Of a DNA stretch of 64,000 bases, positions 1 through 9,504 are shown in pieces (within the stretch, counting starts at the first letter, position 1; every line of letters begins with the position of its first letter). The DNA lies in the NCBI GenBank assembly GCA_016714225.1, contig JADJNS010000018.1, positions 1 through 64,000 of the forward strand, written 5' to 3'. The translations under genes were made by a program, and so were the position numbers. The notes beneath the pieces were generated by a model. That model was not told the origin of the DNA and made no database searches. It was given only the letters and a program-made list of their open reading frames with translations. Source of the stretch: Archangiaceae bacterium (GTDB taxonomy: Bacteria > Myxococcota > Myxococcia > Myxococcales > Myxococcaceae).

Positions 1-2
1 TG

Positions 3-128
3 CGGGTCGACCCGAACGGCAACGTCTACTCGGTCGGCCTCAGCGACGACGGCCTCGGTGGGCGGGTGCCGAAGTTCGGCAACGCCGACGTCGTGGTGAT
101 GCGAAACCCGCACCTGCTGTTCCCCTAA
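3..128 (+). CDS. C-terminal end of an unknown protein
   Basis: The frame is open from the window edge and stops at TAA 126-128. The visible 41 residues include DPNGNVYSVGLSDDG, a Gly/Asp-rich pattern often seen in beta-propeller or repeat-rich secreted proteins. That reading is weak because almost the whole gene lies outside the window. The stop overlaps the stop of the next, convergent gene by a few bases. Confidence 0.6.
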   Translation, partial: RVDPNGNVYSVGLSDDGLGGRVPKFGNADVVVMRNPHLLFP

Positions 129-844
129 GCAGGCGGGGGCTTCTTCTCGAAGTCGAGCGGTGGCGCGGGCCGCTGCGCCGCCGCCTCGAGCGCGAGCCTG
201 AACCTGGCGCGCGAGTCGAGGCGGAAGGTGGGCAGCCGCGCCAGCGCCTCGGGTGCGAAGTGGTACTGCTCGAGCACCAGCGAGGCGCGCGCCGCGTCGG
301 GGGCAGGGTTCACCAGCGCGCGCACCTGGTGCTCGAGGTCGCCGCGAAAGTGCACCAGGGTGCGCTCGGTGGGGTGAATCACCCCTTTCAGCTTCGCGCC
401 GCGCGCCAGCACCAGCTCGCCCCCGCGGCACTTCGGCACCTGCAGGTACAGCACGCTCACCACCCGCGGCGTGGCCAGCTCGACCTGCGCCGGGCCCGCC
501 AGCGTGCCGTCGATGTGCGTGCCGACTCCGCCCGCGGCGCCGACCAGCAGCAGGTTCAGGTACCAGGCGTTGGGGCGGGGAGGTTGCCCGCGCTTCCAGA
601 ACGGCTGCAGCCGCTTCTCAGCGGGGCCTTGCATCGCGGCTTCGAGAAACGGTGCCAGCTGGGGGAGCTGCTCGAGCACCTGGGGCCGGCCGGCCTCGGT
701 GAAGATCATTCCGAAGCCGCGGCTGGTCTGGAAGCTGCCGTTCAGCTGCGACTTCGCCACCCACTTCGAGCCCAGCACCGCGTCGCGCAGGGCGACGAAC
801 TCCCCTTCCGGCAGGGCGTTGCGGGTTCGGCGGTACTCGGCCAC
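125..844 (-). CDS. 2OG-Fe(II) oxygenase-like protein
   Basis: About 239 aa. The sequence shows an H-x-D pair in GTHIDGT (His110, Asp112 from the chosen start), a strand VVSVLYLQ, a distal His in LEHQVRAL (His172) and an Arg in ARASLVLEQY (Arg186). This is the order expected for the iron-binding facial triad and the 2-oxoglutarate-binding Arg of the prolyl-hydroxylase-like double-stranded beta-helix family. The substrate cannot be told from sequence. No ATG fits the N-terminus. I chose GTG at 844 just before AEYRR; an upstream in-frame GTG at 904 would add 20 residues of poorer codon usage. No operon partner is visible. Confidence 0.7.
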   Translation of the reverse strand: MAEYRRTRNALPEGEFVALRDAVLGSKWVAKSQLNGSFQTSRGFGMIFTEAGRPQVLEQLPQLAPFLEAAMQGPAEKRLQPFWKRGQPPRPNAWYLNLLLVGAAGGVGTHIDGTLAGPAQVELATPRVVSVLYLQVPKCRGGELVLARGAKLKGVIHPTERTLVHFRGDLEHQVRALVNPAPDAARASLVLEQYHFAPEALARLPTFRLDSRARFRLALEAAAQRPAPPLDFEKKPPPA

Positions 845-952
845 GTCATGGAACTTAACCCCAGCAACCCGACTTGCGGCCCCGCAGAAAACGAGTGAGA
901 GCACCGCCGACCCGAAGTCGTCGGCTGGAGCTGACTTGACCGCGCAGGGTGA

Positions 953-1093
953 GCGGAGTCGAACCCTGCCGTCGCTCGACGAAGGCTGAGGCGCAGATAC
1001 TCCATCGTATTGCTGCGCGACGCGGTGCTGCTTGAAGCATGGAGCTCGCGTCAGTGGGTGCCTTCGACCTGGAGTGCACCCGTTCGACTCCGC
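953..1093. repeat. REP-like inverted repeat pair in intergenic DNA
   Basis: GCGGAGTCGAAC (953-964) and its exact reverse complement GTTCGACTCCGC (1082-1093) flank about 117 bp between two genes. The surrounding bases (CAGGGTGAGCGG on the left, CCGCTCAGGGTG on the right) extend the similarity in part. Intergenic elements built on a GACTCCGCTCAGG core are common in bacterial genomes. Nothing else was recognised in the 293-bp gap between 844 and 1138. Confidence 0.45.
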
Positions 1094-1137
1094 GCTTCGC
1101 GCTCCGCTCAGGGTGCTCGGGTCTCGGCCAGTTTCGG

Positions 1138-4100
1138 CTAGTTCGGCACGCAGAAGCCGTTGTCGCAGGTGGCGCTGCCGCCGCAGCCGCCGCCGCACGC
1201 GGTGAGCGAGAGCAGGTCGGCGGTCGCGCCGCGCACTCCGGCGAGGCCGGTGCCGGTGCCGGGGCTCGACCCGCCCGCGCCGCCCAGGCCCCCCGGGTTC
1301 GCCGCGGTCGGAGTGAGGAAGCTGTTCGCCGCGCTCCACGACGCCGCATCGACGTTCGCCGCCAGCACGCCGAACGACGGGCCGCCGGTGCCGCCGCCGC
1401 CGCCGCCGCCCGGGCCGCCGTTGCCGCCTTCGCCGCCCTTGCCGCCGATCGACGAGCTCCAGCGCGACGCCGTGCCGCCGAACCCGCCCGCGCCACCCAG
1501 GCCGCCCGCGCCGCCGAACCCGCCCGCGCCGCCGAGGCCACCCAGCCCGCGCTCGATGCGGTTGCCGGTCACCCGAGGCAGCTGAGCCGGAGCCGTCGCC
1601 GCGCTGTACGTGACGAGCACCGCGATCGACGCGCCGCCCGCGCCGCCCGGGTTGCCGCCGCTGCCGCCGCACGCTCCCGCGCCGCCGCCGCCGCCGGTCG
1701 CGCCAATCTCGAACGCGGTGCAGCCACCGAAGCCGCCGCTCATGAAGCGCGCCCCCCCGCCGCCTCCGCCAGCACCGCCGCCGCCCTTGCCCAGGACTCC
1801 CGCCGTACCCACCGTCGGTCGGAAGGAAGACGCGGTCCACACTCCGTTCACCACCGTGCCGTGCCGGCTCGAGCTCGCCGCGCCCGCGCCGCCGACTCCA
1901 CCGGTGCCGTCGGCGTTCGGCTTCCCGTCCGCTCCGTCGTGCGGCTGGATGTTGGTGGGGAACCCCGACTCGGTCACGTGGCTGCACATGCCGCCCGACA
2001 TCATGTCGAACGACCAGTCGAAGCCGCCCGCGCCGTTGCCGTTGGTGGGCGAGACGTACGCCTGCTCGGCGCCCACCTTGGTGGCCATGTCGTACGAGGG
2101 GCACACCACGTTGCCGCCGGTCAGGCCATCACTGCCCGCGCAGCTCGAGTTCAGGCCGCCCGAGCCGCCCACGGTGTTGAACGACGGGTTGCAGGTCTGG
2201 TTCATGATGAAGCGCGAGCCCGCGCCGCTCGCGCCGTTGAGCGTGCCGAGGCTCTGGCGCCCCACGCCCTGCGTGCCGGTGCGGCCGCGGCCGCCTTCAC
2301 CGCCGCGCCCGCCGAAGATGTCGTTGGTCTGCAGCACCACGTTGGGGCCGCAGTCGTGCAGCAGCACCGCGATGCTCGGCGCGCCGTTGGCGTCGTCGGC
2401 CGGCGCGGCCGTCACGTCCCACCCGAAGATGGAGAAGCCCGCCACCACCGTCTCGGCCGCCCCGCGCCCCAGGCCGTCGAGGTCGAGCGCCGCGCGCGCG
2501 GGCGTGCCGCCCGTCGGCTGCCCGATGATGACCGTGCTGTGCACCTTGGGCTCGCGCTTCAAGAAGTCGCTCGAGTACCCGCCGAACAGCTGCGCACCGT
2601 CGGTGAGCTTCAGGTTCTCGCGGTAGATGCCCTGCGCCACCAGCACCCAGCGCTTCGCTCCGCTCAGCGCCGCGAGGCCTTCACCGATGGTGCGGAAGGG
2701 CAGGGTGCGCGAGCCGTTGCCGCCCGCGCTCGCGGTCGCCGAGACGAACACCGCGTTCGCGACCACGCCGTCGACGCCGTCGCAGTTCTCGTCGGCCCAC
2801 GGCGGAGCGCGGTCGGGCAGGTCGACCGTGGTGTTGCCCTGCACCCGCCGGCACTCGCAGCCGTTGGTGCTGAGCCCGTCGACGTTCACCCACTCGAAGG
2901 TGGTGCCGCCCACCGTCTCGGTGAGGCACGGGCCCATCTCGCACTGCGGCATCGCCGGTGCGGCGTTGCACACCCCGGTGGTGTGCTGCAGCGTGGGCGA
3001 GAAGTACTTGGTGCAGTCGTTGTTGCAGAAGCCGCAGTTCGAAGGCTGGTCGTACTTGCCGGTGCCGGCGTTGCGCCACCCCTCGTCGACGCGGTCGTCG
3101 CAGTTGTTGTCGACGCCGTCGCAGATCTCCGGGTTGAAGGTGCTCACGTCGCAGGCGCTCCACATCGGGCTCGCGCCGCCGGTGCAGCTCTGAAAGCCCT
3201 TGCACGTCTTCACCGCGCACGAGCGGCTCGCAGCCACGCCCGCCTTGCAGTTGCACGAGTTGGTGGTCGGCTGGCACTGCCCCGCGCTGCACGCGTAGCC
3301 GCTGGGGCACGAGGTGCCGTACAGGCTGGCCGTCGAGCAGTCGCGCCCGCACACCTTCTCACCGTCGATGGTGAGGCAGCGCGCGCCCGGGCCCACGCAG
3401 TCGCCGTCGTTCGCGCACGGGCGGCACAGCGTGTCGGGCAGCTCGAGGCACCAGGTGCCTCCGTCGTTCACGTAGTAGCCGCTCTCGCACTTCGACACCC
3501 GGCACGCTCCGGCGTCGGCCTGCAGCGCGCAGCTCACGTCGGTGGAGTGGGGGATGAGCTGCTTGCAGTCCCTGAAGCAGCCGCCGCAGTGCGTGGTGAG
3601 CAGGTACCGGCCCGCGGGGTCGGTGAACGTCTCGTCTGCCTTTCCGTTGCAGTCGTCGTCGGCGTAGTTGCAGACCTCGTCGACCGGCTCCCTCGCGTTG
3701 CACACCAGGCCGGCCGACGCGAAGCACACCTGGGGGCCGGTGCACGTGCGGCCGTTCGAGCTCTTGCTGCAGGTGGGCGGAGTGAAGTCGTCGATGAACC
3801 CGTCGCAGTCGTCGTCGTTGCCGTTGCACGACTCGGCCTGGGCGGCTGGCGCGTCGCAGGGCGTGAAGCCTCCGTCGAGCTGGCACACCTGGCTGCCGTG
3901 GCACGCGCCGAACGCGTTGCGGTCGAGGCAGCCCTTCTGAAGGCCCAGCGTCTGGGGCAGGCAGTCGCAGGTCTTCTTCTCGGGCACGCACTGCGAGGCG
4001 CCCCCCGCGCGTGGCTCGCAGCGGTAGAGCGGTGGGCAGCCCGCGAAGGTGCAGTCGCGGCCGCAGAAGCTGTCGCCCCCGTCGTTCTGCACGCACAGGT

Positions 4101-4575
4101 CGGCCCCGCTCGCGCCGCAGTCGAGGTCGCCCTGGCACGTCTGGCAGAGCAGGTTCGTCGGCACGGTACAGAGCGGGGTGGTGGGGCCGCCCACTCCCGG
4201 CGCGCGCTTGCACTCGTAGGCGAACGGGCAGCCCGCGTCGGCCGTGCCGCAGCGCTCGGTGCAGAACGCGTGGCTCGGCCCGCCCACGCACACCGCCGAC
4301 TCGCACTCGCGCCCCGCGTCGCAGGGCTCGCCGAAGCGCTTGTGGCCGTGGCCCGCGTCGCCGTCGTCGGTCAGCTCCTGGCAGACCTGGTTCACGCAGT
4401 GCAGCGGGGGCGAGCAGTCTGATTCGAAGACGCAGGGCTGCTTGAAGAAGTTCGGCAGCGTGCGGCCGCAAGAGCCCGCCGTCACGAGAATCAGGAGCTG
4501 GAGAAGCTTCGAGAAAGGCCGTCCACGTCCACGTCCACGTCCACGAAACTGCCGGGAGACGGTTGGGGGATGCAT
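1138..4575 (-). CDS. Large lipoprotein: MopE-type Cys-rich repeats, DUF1565-like segment, Gly-rich tail
   Basis: 1145 aa. The N-terminus has an RGRGRGRGR stretch, a hydrophobic core (LLQLLILV) and a lipobox TAGSC with Cys36, so export and lipidation are expected. The first half is Cys-rich and carries repeated NGNDDDCDG / VDNNCDD motifs of the 'putative metal-binding' MopE type. The middle (LPFRTIGEGLAAL...VLVAQGIYRENL) resembles DUF1565 right-handed beta-helix proteins. The last 450 or so residues are very rich in GGAGG and GGFGG repeats and end with a Cys-rich cap (CGGGCGG...CDNGFC). Its ATG overlaps the TGA of the upstream paralogue (TGATG), which points to co-translation. Surface exposure and metal binding are inferred from the family. 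Confidence 0.85.
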   Translation of the reverse strand: MHPPTVSRQFRGRGRGRGRPFSKLLQLLILVTAGSCGRTLPNFFKQPCVFESDCSPPLHCVNQVCQELTDDGDAGHGHKRFGEPCDAGRECESAVCVGGPSHAFCTERCGTADAGCPFAYECKRAPGVGGPTTPLCTVPTNLLCQTCQGDLDCGASGADLCVQNDGGDSFCGRDCTFAGCPPLYRCEPRAGGASQCVPEKKTCDCLPQTLGLQKGCLDRNAFGACHGSQVCQLDGGFTPCDAPAAQAESCNGNDDDCDGFIDDFTPPTCSKSSNGRTCTGPQVCFASAGLVCNAREPVDEVCNYADDDCNGKADETFTDPAGRYLLTTHCGGCFRDCKQLIPHSTDVSCALQADAGACRVSKCESGYYVNDGGTWCLELPDTLCRPCANDGDCVGPGARCLTIDGEKVCGRDCSTASLYGTSCPSGYACSAGQCQPTTNSCNCKAGVAASRSCAVKTCKGFQSCTGGASPMWSACDVSTFNPEICDGVDNNCDDRVDEGWRNAGTGKYDQPSNCGFCNNDCTKYFSPTLQHTTGVCNAAPAMPQCEMGPCLTETVGGTTFEWVNVDGLSTNGCECRRVQGNTTVDLPDRAPPWADENCDGVDGVVANAVFVSATASAGGNGSRTLPFRTIGEGLAALSGAKRWVLVAQGIYRENLKLTDGAQLFGGYSSDFLKREPKVHSTVIIGQPTGGTPARAALDLDGLGRGAAETVVAGFSIFGWDVTAAPADDANGAPSIAVLLHDCGPNVVLQTNDIFGGRGGEGGRGRTGTQGVGRQSLGTLNGASGAGSRFIMNQTCNPSFNTVGGSGGLNSSCAGSDGLTGGNVVCPSYDMATKVGAEQAYVSPTNGNGAGGFDWSFDMMSGGMCSHVTESGFPTNIQPHDGADGKPNADGTGGVGGAGAASSSRHGTVVNGVWTASSFRPTVGTAGVLGKGGGGAGGGGGGARFMSGGFGGCTAFEIGATGGGGGAGACGGSGGNPGGAGGASIAVLVTYSAATAPAQLPRVTGNRIERGLGGLGGAGGFGGAGGLGGAGGFGGTASRWSSSIGGKGGEGGNGGPGGGGGGGTGGPSFGVLAANVDAASWSAANSFLTPTAANPGGLGGAGGSSPGTGTGLAGVRGATADLLSLTACGGGCGGSATCDNGFCVPN
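4521..4544. repeat. Hexanucleotide repeat (GTCCAC)x4 inside a coding region
   Basis: Four perfect tandem copies of a 6-bp unit in the signal-peptide region of the 1145-aa lipoprotein gene, where they encode alternating Arg-Gly. A change in copy number keeps the frame and would lengthen or shorten the positively charged n-region. Confidence 0.8.
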
Positions 4576-7500
4576 CAGAAGGATCTCACCGTGCCGGTGC
4601 CGCCGCTCACGCCGTCTTCGCCGCGGGCTCCGGTGCCGGCGGGAGACGCTCCGCCTTTGCCTCCGGCGCCCGCCGCGTTGATGGGCGGCGCGCGCAGCGT
4701 GTTGTTGGTGGTGAATGCCATGCCGATGCCGGCCCCGGCGATGCCGTAGCTCACGCCGCCGCAGCCTCCGCCGCCGCCTGCGCCTGCGCCGCCGTTGCCT
4801 CCGCGGCCGCCTGCTCCGCCCAGGCCCGCGCACCACGCCACCGCGTTGTTCACACCGCCGTTGCCGCCCGCGCCGCCCAGGCCGCCGTAGCCGCCCGCAC
4901 CGCCGGGGCCACCTGCGCCGCCGAACCCCGGCTCGATGATGTTGCCGAACAGCGTCGGGCGCGCGCCGCTGATGAAGACGCCGAAGCTGCCGCCGCCCGA
5001 GGTGCCGCCCCGCCCGCCGATGCCGCCACAACCGCCCGCGCCGCCGCCGCCGCCGGTCGCGCCCAGGTCGCCCACCAGGTGCCCGATGGTGCAGGTCGAA
5101 GGGTTGGAGTTGCTGACGCACCCACCTGCGCCGCCGCCGCCGCCGCCGCGCCCGGCGACGCCCGCCGAGCCGCCGTTGCCTGCCCCGCCCCGCCACTCGA
5201 CGCCCATCAGCATGCCTTCGCGCGCCGCGCAGCCGACTCCGCGACTGCCTGCCGTGCCGTCGCTTCCGTTCAGGGCGGGCAGCCCGTTGAGCCCGTTCTC
5301 CGGCACGATGCAGTCGTATTTGCAGAACTGCGCCTGCGAGGGCGCCGACTGCGAATAGACGCCGTTGTTGCCGCCCGCTCCGTTGAGGCCGCCGGTGGTG
5401 TAGTTCTGCGGGTCGACGTTGGGGTTGCTGCCCGCACCGGCGTTCGCGTTGGCGGCGAAGCAGCTGGGGTTCGCCCCCGCCGCGCCGCCCGTCTGCGACT
5501 CGCCCGCGCAGCTCGCGCTCGTGCACTCGCGCGCGTCGAGGCCGCGAGAGCCGTTCAGGCCGGTGGCGCCCGCTTCTCCTGCCCCGCCCGGGCTCGCGTC
5601 GCCCGCTCGCCCGCCCACGATGACGTTGTTGCTCAGGCTCAGGCCCGGAGCGTCGGCGACGTACACCGCGTAGCTGTTGAAGCCCTCGGTGCCGGGCGCG
5701 CTGCGGGTGATGACGTCGTAGCCGCGAATGGTGAACCCCGAGAGCACCGTCTCGGCGCTCAGGTCTTGGGCATTCACGCTGCCGCGCGTGGGGTTCGCCG
5801 CCGCGAAGTCGGGCTGCGGCGCTTCGATGAGGGTGGGGAAGGTGACGATGTCGCGCTTGAAGAAGTCGCTCGCGTAGCCGCCGTACACCTTCACCCCGTT
5901 CTTCAGCACCACCTGCTCGGGGTAGCTGCCCTGAGCCACCAGAATGGCGTCGTGCGCCGCCGGGTTGAACGCCGAGATCGCCTCGCGCAGCGTCTTGAAC
6001 GGGCTCGCCCGGGTGCCCTGGCTCGAGCTCGACTGCGCCCAGACGTACAGCGCCCGCCCGACGCGCCCGTCGACGCCGTCGCAGTCGCGGTCGACGTACG
6101 GCTGCCCGGCGGCGGGGTACGCAGAATACGTGTCGGGCGCGTCGGTCACGCCCGAGGGCGCGGGGCACTCGCACCCGTTCGTCGACTCGCGGTCGCTGTC
6201 GAAGAACGTGTAGCTCGCCGCGCAGGTGCCCGCGTCGCTGCAGTGCGAGAGCGCGCCGTACCGCGCGGTGCAGACCGCGTCGTTGCTGCAGCGTTGGCCG
6301 CACGCGCCGTTCTGGCACGCCTCGTTCGCGGCGCAGCCGGTCGACGCGCCGGTGCACGCCTTCACGCACTGGCGGAACAGCGGGTGGCAGGTCTCACCAC
6401 CGCTGCAGTCGGCGTCGAGCTGGCAGAGCTTGCCCCCGCCGACCACGTCGTTCACGCACTGCACGATGCGGCACGAGGGCGACCCGGCGTCGAGCCGGCA
6501 CCCGCCCAGCGCGTGCTGAATCGAGGGGCTCCACTGCGCCGTGCAGTTGGTGGTGCACGCGCCGCAGTGCGCGTCGGTGTCGTAGGTGCCCGAGCCCTGC
6601 TGGTTCACGAACGGCTGGTCGGGGGTGCCGTCGCAGTCGTTGTCGAGCCCGTCGCACAGCTCGAGCGCGGTCAGCGAGGTGTCGCACGCGTCGAAGCCAC
6701 CGTCGGCGCGGCACACCTGCGCGCCGATGCACACCGCCGCGCCCGAGGTGCGAAGGCACGAGCGGGTGAAGCCGACGCGGTCGGGCGTGCAGCTGCAGCT
6801 CTCGGTGACGGGCTGACACAGCTGCTTGCCGCCGAGCGTCTGGCACACCGAGCCGCGCGGGCACGCCGCGCCGGCGCACGACTGCAGGCAGTACCTGCCC
6901 ACGTCTTGCGCGAGCTGGGTGCAGGTGTCGCCGGGCACCTGGCAGTCTTCGTCGGCGGTGCAGGGGCGGCACTGCGAGCCCACGTTCTCGAGGCAGACCT
7001 GAGGTTGCGCCGGCGGCCACGGGTAGTGGCCGGGCGCGCACTGCCGCGGCACGCAGCGAAAGGCGCCCGCGCTCTGCACGCAGTCGACCGCGCCGGGCAG
7101 CACCTCGCCGGGGCCGGCATCGAGGCCCGCATCGGCCCGGGCGAGGTCGGGCACCGCCGCGGTGCAGTCGAGCGCGCAGCTGCCGCAGGCCTTGGGGCCG
7201 CTGAACACGCCGGCGCTGTCTTTGAAGTCTTCGTCGGCGAGCCCATCGCAGTCGTCGTCCAGGCCGTTGCACCGCTCGGCCACGATGGGCGGAGCGCTGC
7301 ACTGAAACGCGATGCCCGCGTCGACCCCGGCGTCGAGCGGCACGCCGCAGTACCAGGCTCCCTTGCACACTGCGCCGCGGGTGCAGGCGGGGTAGCCGGC
7401 CAGGCCCGACACGTCTTCATCGGGGTCGTCGTCGTCGATGAGCCCGTCGCAGTCGTCGTCGACGCCGTTGCACTTCTCGGGGCTGGCCGTGCGCGCGTCG

Positions 7501-8168
7501 CAGCCGCTGAAGCCGCCGTCGGCCAGGCAGCGCTCGAAGCCGAAGCAGGTGGCCATCGCGTTGGTGCGCTTGCACGAGCGGGCGAGGCCCACGTTCACCG
7601 GGCTGCAGTCGCACGAGCTCGACGGCGGAGTGCAGACGCGCGCGACCGCGCCGGCGTCGCCCAGAAGGCCCAGCGCGCGGCACTCGTAGCCGTCGGGGCA
7701 GGGAGAAATCGCGCAGTCCATCAGGCAGTGCTTGCCGCCGTCGAGCTCGACACATCTGTCTCCCGCGGCGTTGCAGTCCTGGTCGGTGGTGCAGCCCAGG
7801 CACAGCGAGCGCAGGGGCGGGGTGCACACGAAGCCGGCGCGGTCGTAGGCCTTCAGGCACTCGTAGCCGCGCGGGCAGGCGACGCCGGCGTCGGCGGTGT
7901 TGCACGGCTGGCTGCACACGTGGCCGTTGCCGGGGCCGGGCGGCAGGCAGATGCGCGCGTTGCACTCGGAGTCTTGCGTGCAGGGCCAGCCCAGGTCGCC
8001 GGGGTTCAGGTCGGGGCGCTTCTTGCAGAAGCCGTCGACGCACTCGAAGCCCTCGAGGCACTGGGTGTTCGACTTGCACTCGCAGGTCTTGTCGAGAAGG
8101 CAGTCGGGCTCGCGCACGGGCTGCCAGCAGGCGGAGAGCAGCAGGACGACCAGGAGCCGGGGAGACAT
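4575..8168 (-). CDS. Large lipoprotein, tandem paralogue of the downstream gene
   Basis: 1197 aa. The start is ATG 8168 because it gives a textbook lipoprotein signal, MSPRLLVVLLLSAC with the lipid-modified Cys at position 14; a further-upstream start would bury it. Architecture matches the downstream gene: Cys-rich half with repeated CNGVDDDCDG and CNGLDDDCDG motifs, a DUF1565-like segment (SPFKTLREAI...LVAQGSYPEQ, VYGGYASDFFKRD), then a long Gly-rich region. The shared GGY-SDF-KR motif shows the two are duplicates. The stop TGA overlaps the next ATG by one base. The pair forms an operon read leftward from the gap at 8169-8356. Function is unknown; a surface or matrix role is inferred. Confidence 0.87.
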   Translation of the reverse strand: MSPRLLVVLLLSACWQPVREPDCLLDKTCECKSNTQCLEGFECVDGFCKKRPDLNPGDLGWPCTQDSECNARICLPPGPGNGHVCSQPCNTADAGVACPRGYECLKAYDRAGFVCTPPLRSLCLGCTTDQDCNAAGDRCVELDGGKHCLMDCAISPCPDGYECRALGLLGDAGAVARVCTPPSSSCDCSPVNVGLARSCKRTNAMATCFGFERCLADGGFSGCDARTASPEKCNGVDDDCDGLIDDDDPDEDVSGLAGYPACTRGAVCKGAWYCGVPLDAGVDAGIAFQCSAPPIVAERCNGLDDDCDGLADEDFKDSAGVFSGPKACGSCALDCTAAVPDLARADAGLDAGPGEVLPGAVDCVQSAGAFRCVPRQCAPGHYPWPPAQPQVCLENVGSQCRPCTADEDCQVPGDTCTQLAQDVGRYCLQSCAGAACPRGSVCQTLGGKQLCQPVTESCSCTPDRVGFTRSCLRTSGAAVCIGAQVCRADGGFDACDTSLTALELCDGLDNDCDGTPDQPFVNQQGSGTYDTDAHCGACTTNCTAQWSPSIQHALGGCRLDAGSPSCRIVQCVNDVVGGGKLCQLDADCSGGETCHPLFRQCVKACTGASTGCAANEACQNGACGQRCSNDAVCTARYGALSHCSDAGTCAASYTFFDSDRESTNGCECPAPSGVTDAPDTYSAYPAAGQPYVDRDCDGVDGRVGRALYVWAQSSSSQGTRASPFKTLREAISAFNPAAHDAILVAQGSYPEQVVLKNGVKVYGGYASDFFKRDIVTFPTLIEAPQPDFAAANPTRGSVNAQDLSAETVLSGFTIRGYDVITRSAPGTEGFNSYAVYVADAPGLSLSNNVIVGGRAGDASPGGAGEAGATGLNGSRGLDARECTSASCAGESQTGGAAGANPSCFAANANAGAGSNPNVDPQNYTTGGLNGAGGNNGVYSQSAPSQAQFCKYDCIVPENGLNGLPALNGSDGTAGSRGVGCAAREGMLMGVEWRGGAGNGGSAGVAGRGGGGGGAGGCVSNSNPSTCTIGHLVGDLGATGGGGGAGGCGGIGGRGGTSGGGSFGVFISGARPTLFGNIIEPGFGGAGGPGGAGGYGGLGGAGGNGGVNNAVAWCAGLGGAGGRGGNGGAGAGGGGGCGGVSYGIAGAGIGMAFTTNNTLRAPPINAAGAGGKGGASPAGTGARGEDGVSGGTGTVRSF

Positions 8169-8356
8169 TGTCTTTGAGCGGCCTTCGGCCCGGCGCCGGG
8201 GCGGCACCGTAACCGAAGCGGGTAGGGGGCTCAACACGAGGTCTCTCTGAGTCTCCTGGGGTGCGCAGAAGCTTCAACTTTTGATGGGTCGGGTTTTCGT
8301 CACCGGCTCGGAACGCGCCGGCCCGCCCTGGAAGCGCCGGTTACAGGTCTTGGCAC

Positions 8357-9472
8357 ATGTCGCGATCGGCCAAGCGGTTCTTCATGGTGCTGATGCTCGG
8401 CACCATCGCGGTGCTGGGTATCGTGCTGTTCAAGCTCGGCCCCGGGCTGCTGCTCGCGGCGACGCTGGCGGTGATGCTGTGGCCGGTTCAGCAGTGGCTG
8501 TCGAAGAAGTTTCGTGGCCATCGCAGCCTCGCGGCCGGCCTGCTCACGTTCGGGGTGGTCAGCCTGCTGGTGACTCCGGTGGTGGGGCTGTCGGCCTTCG
8601 TGGTGCGCGAGGCGGGCGATGGCTGGCGCTTCGTCACCACCACGCTGGAGGAGGGCGGGGTCGACGGGCTGGTCGAGCGCCTGCCCGAGTCGCTGCAGGG
8701 CTTCGCCAACGAGGTGGTCGAGCGCCTCCCCGCGCGGGGCAAGCTCGAGCAGACGGTGAACGAGCAGGCCGGCAAGGCCGCCGCGGCCGCGGGAGGCATG
8801 GTGGCCGCCACCGGCTCGGCGCTGTTCCAGATCGCGATGATGCTGGTGGCGCTGTTCTTCTTTCTCATCGAGGGGCAGGCCTGCCTGACCTGGCTCGACG
8901 AGGCGCTGCCCTTGCGCAAGGGGCAGACCCGCGAGCTGCTCGAAGAGGTGCGCAAGGTCGGCCACTCGGTGATCGTCTCGACCTTCATCACTGCGGGCGT
9001 GCAGGCCGCCGCGGCCCTGGGCGGCTACCTCATCGCCCGCGTGCCGCACCCGCTCTTCTTCGCCGCGGTCACGTTCTTCTGCGCCATCATCCCCGCGGTC
9101 GGGGCGGCGGCAATCGTGGTCGCCGCCGCGGGGCTCCTGCTGCTCACCGGTCACCCGTACTTCGCGCTGTTCCTCGCGCTGTGGGGCGTGGTGGTGGTCG
9201 GGCTGGTCGACAACCTGGTCAAGCCGCTGCTGATTCGCGGCAAGAGCGAGCTCAACGGCGCGGTGGTGTTCTTCGCGCTGCTCGGCGGCATCGCGGCGTT
9301 CGGCGCGCTCGGCCTGCTCATCGGCCCGCTGATGGTGGCGCTGTTCCTCGCGCTGCTGCGCATGTACCATCGCGACGTGGCGCCGCGCGGCCGTAGCCTG
9401 CAGCGCATCGAGGCGCCGGTGAAGCCCGGGCCTGCGGCGCGCGCGCGCGCCCACCCGACCCCCCACGCGTAG
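8357..9472 (+). CDS. AI-2E family membrane transporter / permease
   Basis: 371 aa, within the usual 340-380 aa of the family. It has paired N-terminal membrane segments (FFMVLMLGTIAVLGIVLF, LLLAATLAVML), a central soluble loop of about 150 residues and a C-terminal cluster of hydrophobic helices ending in FGALGLLIGPLMVALFLALL, where the family-typical GPL motif is seen. Members are proposed to export small molecules or act as ion antiporters (TqsA, YdiK, PerM); the substrate is not predictable here. It is divergent from the lipoprotein operon and convergent with the Nudix gene. Confidence 0.88.
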   Translation: MSRSAKRFFMVLMLGTIAVLGIVLFKLGPGLLLAATLAVMLWPVQQWLSKKFRGHRSLAAGLLTFGVVSLLVTPVVGLSAFVVREAGDGWRFVTTTLEEGGVDGLVERLPESLQGFANEVVERLPARGKLEQTVNEQAGKAAAAAGGMVAATGSALFQIAMMLVALFFFLIEGQACLTWLDEALPLRKGQTRELLEEVRKVGHSVIVSTFITAGVQAAAALGGYLIARVPHPLFFAAVTFFCAIIPAVGAAAIVVAAAGLLLLTGHPYFALFLALWGVVVVGLVDNLVKPLLIRGKSELNGAVVFFALLGGIAAFGALGLLIGPLMVALFLALLRMYHRDVAPRGRSLQRIEAPVKPGPAARARAHPTPHA

Positions 9473-9504
9473 CGGCTGCCTGGTAACCCGCGCTGAGGAG
9501 AGCG

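Noticed and set aside
1039..8177. Two very long plus-strand open frames (over 1100 codons each) opposite the lipoprotein genes
   Set aside because: They are mirror frames produced by high G/C and Gly codons (GGC/GCC) on the other strand. They give Ala/Arg/Val-rich nonsense without domains, while the minus strand has lipoboxes and ordered Cys motifs.
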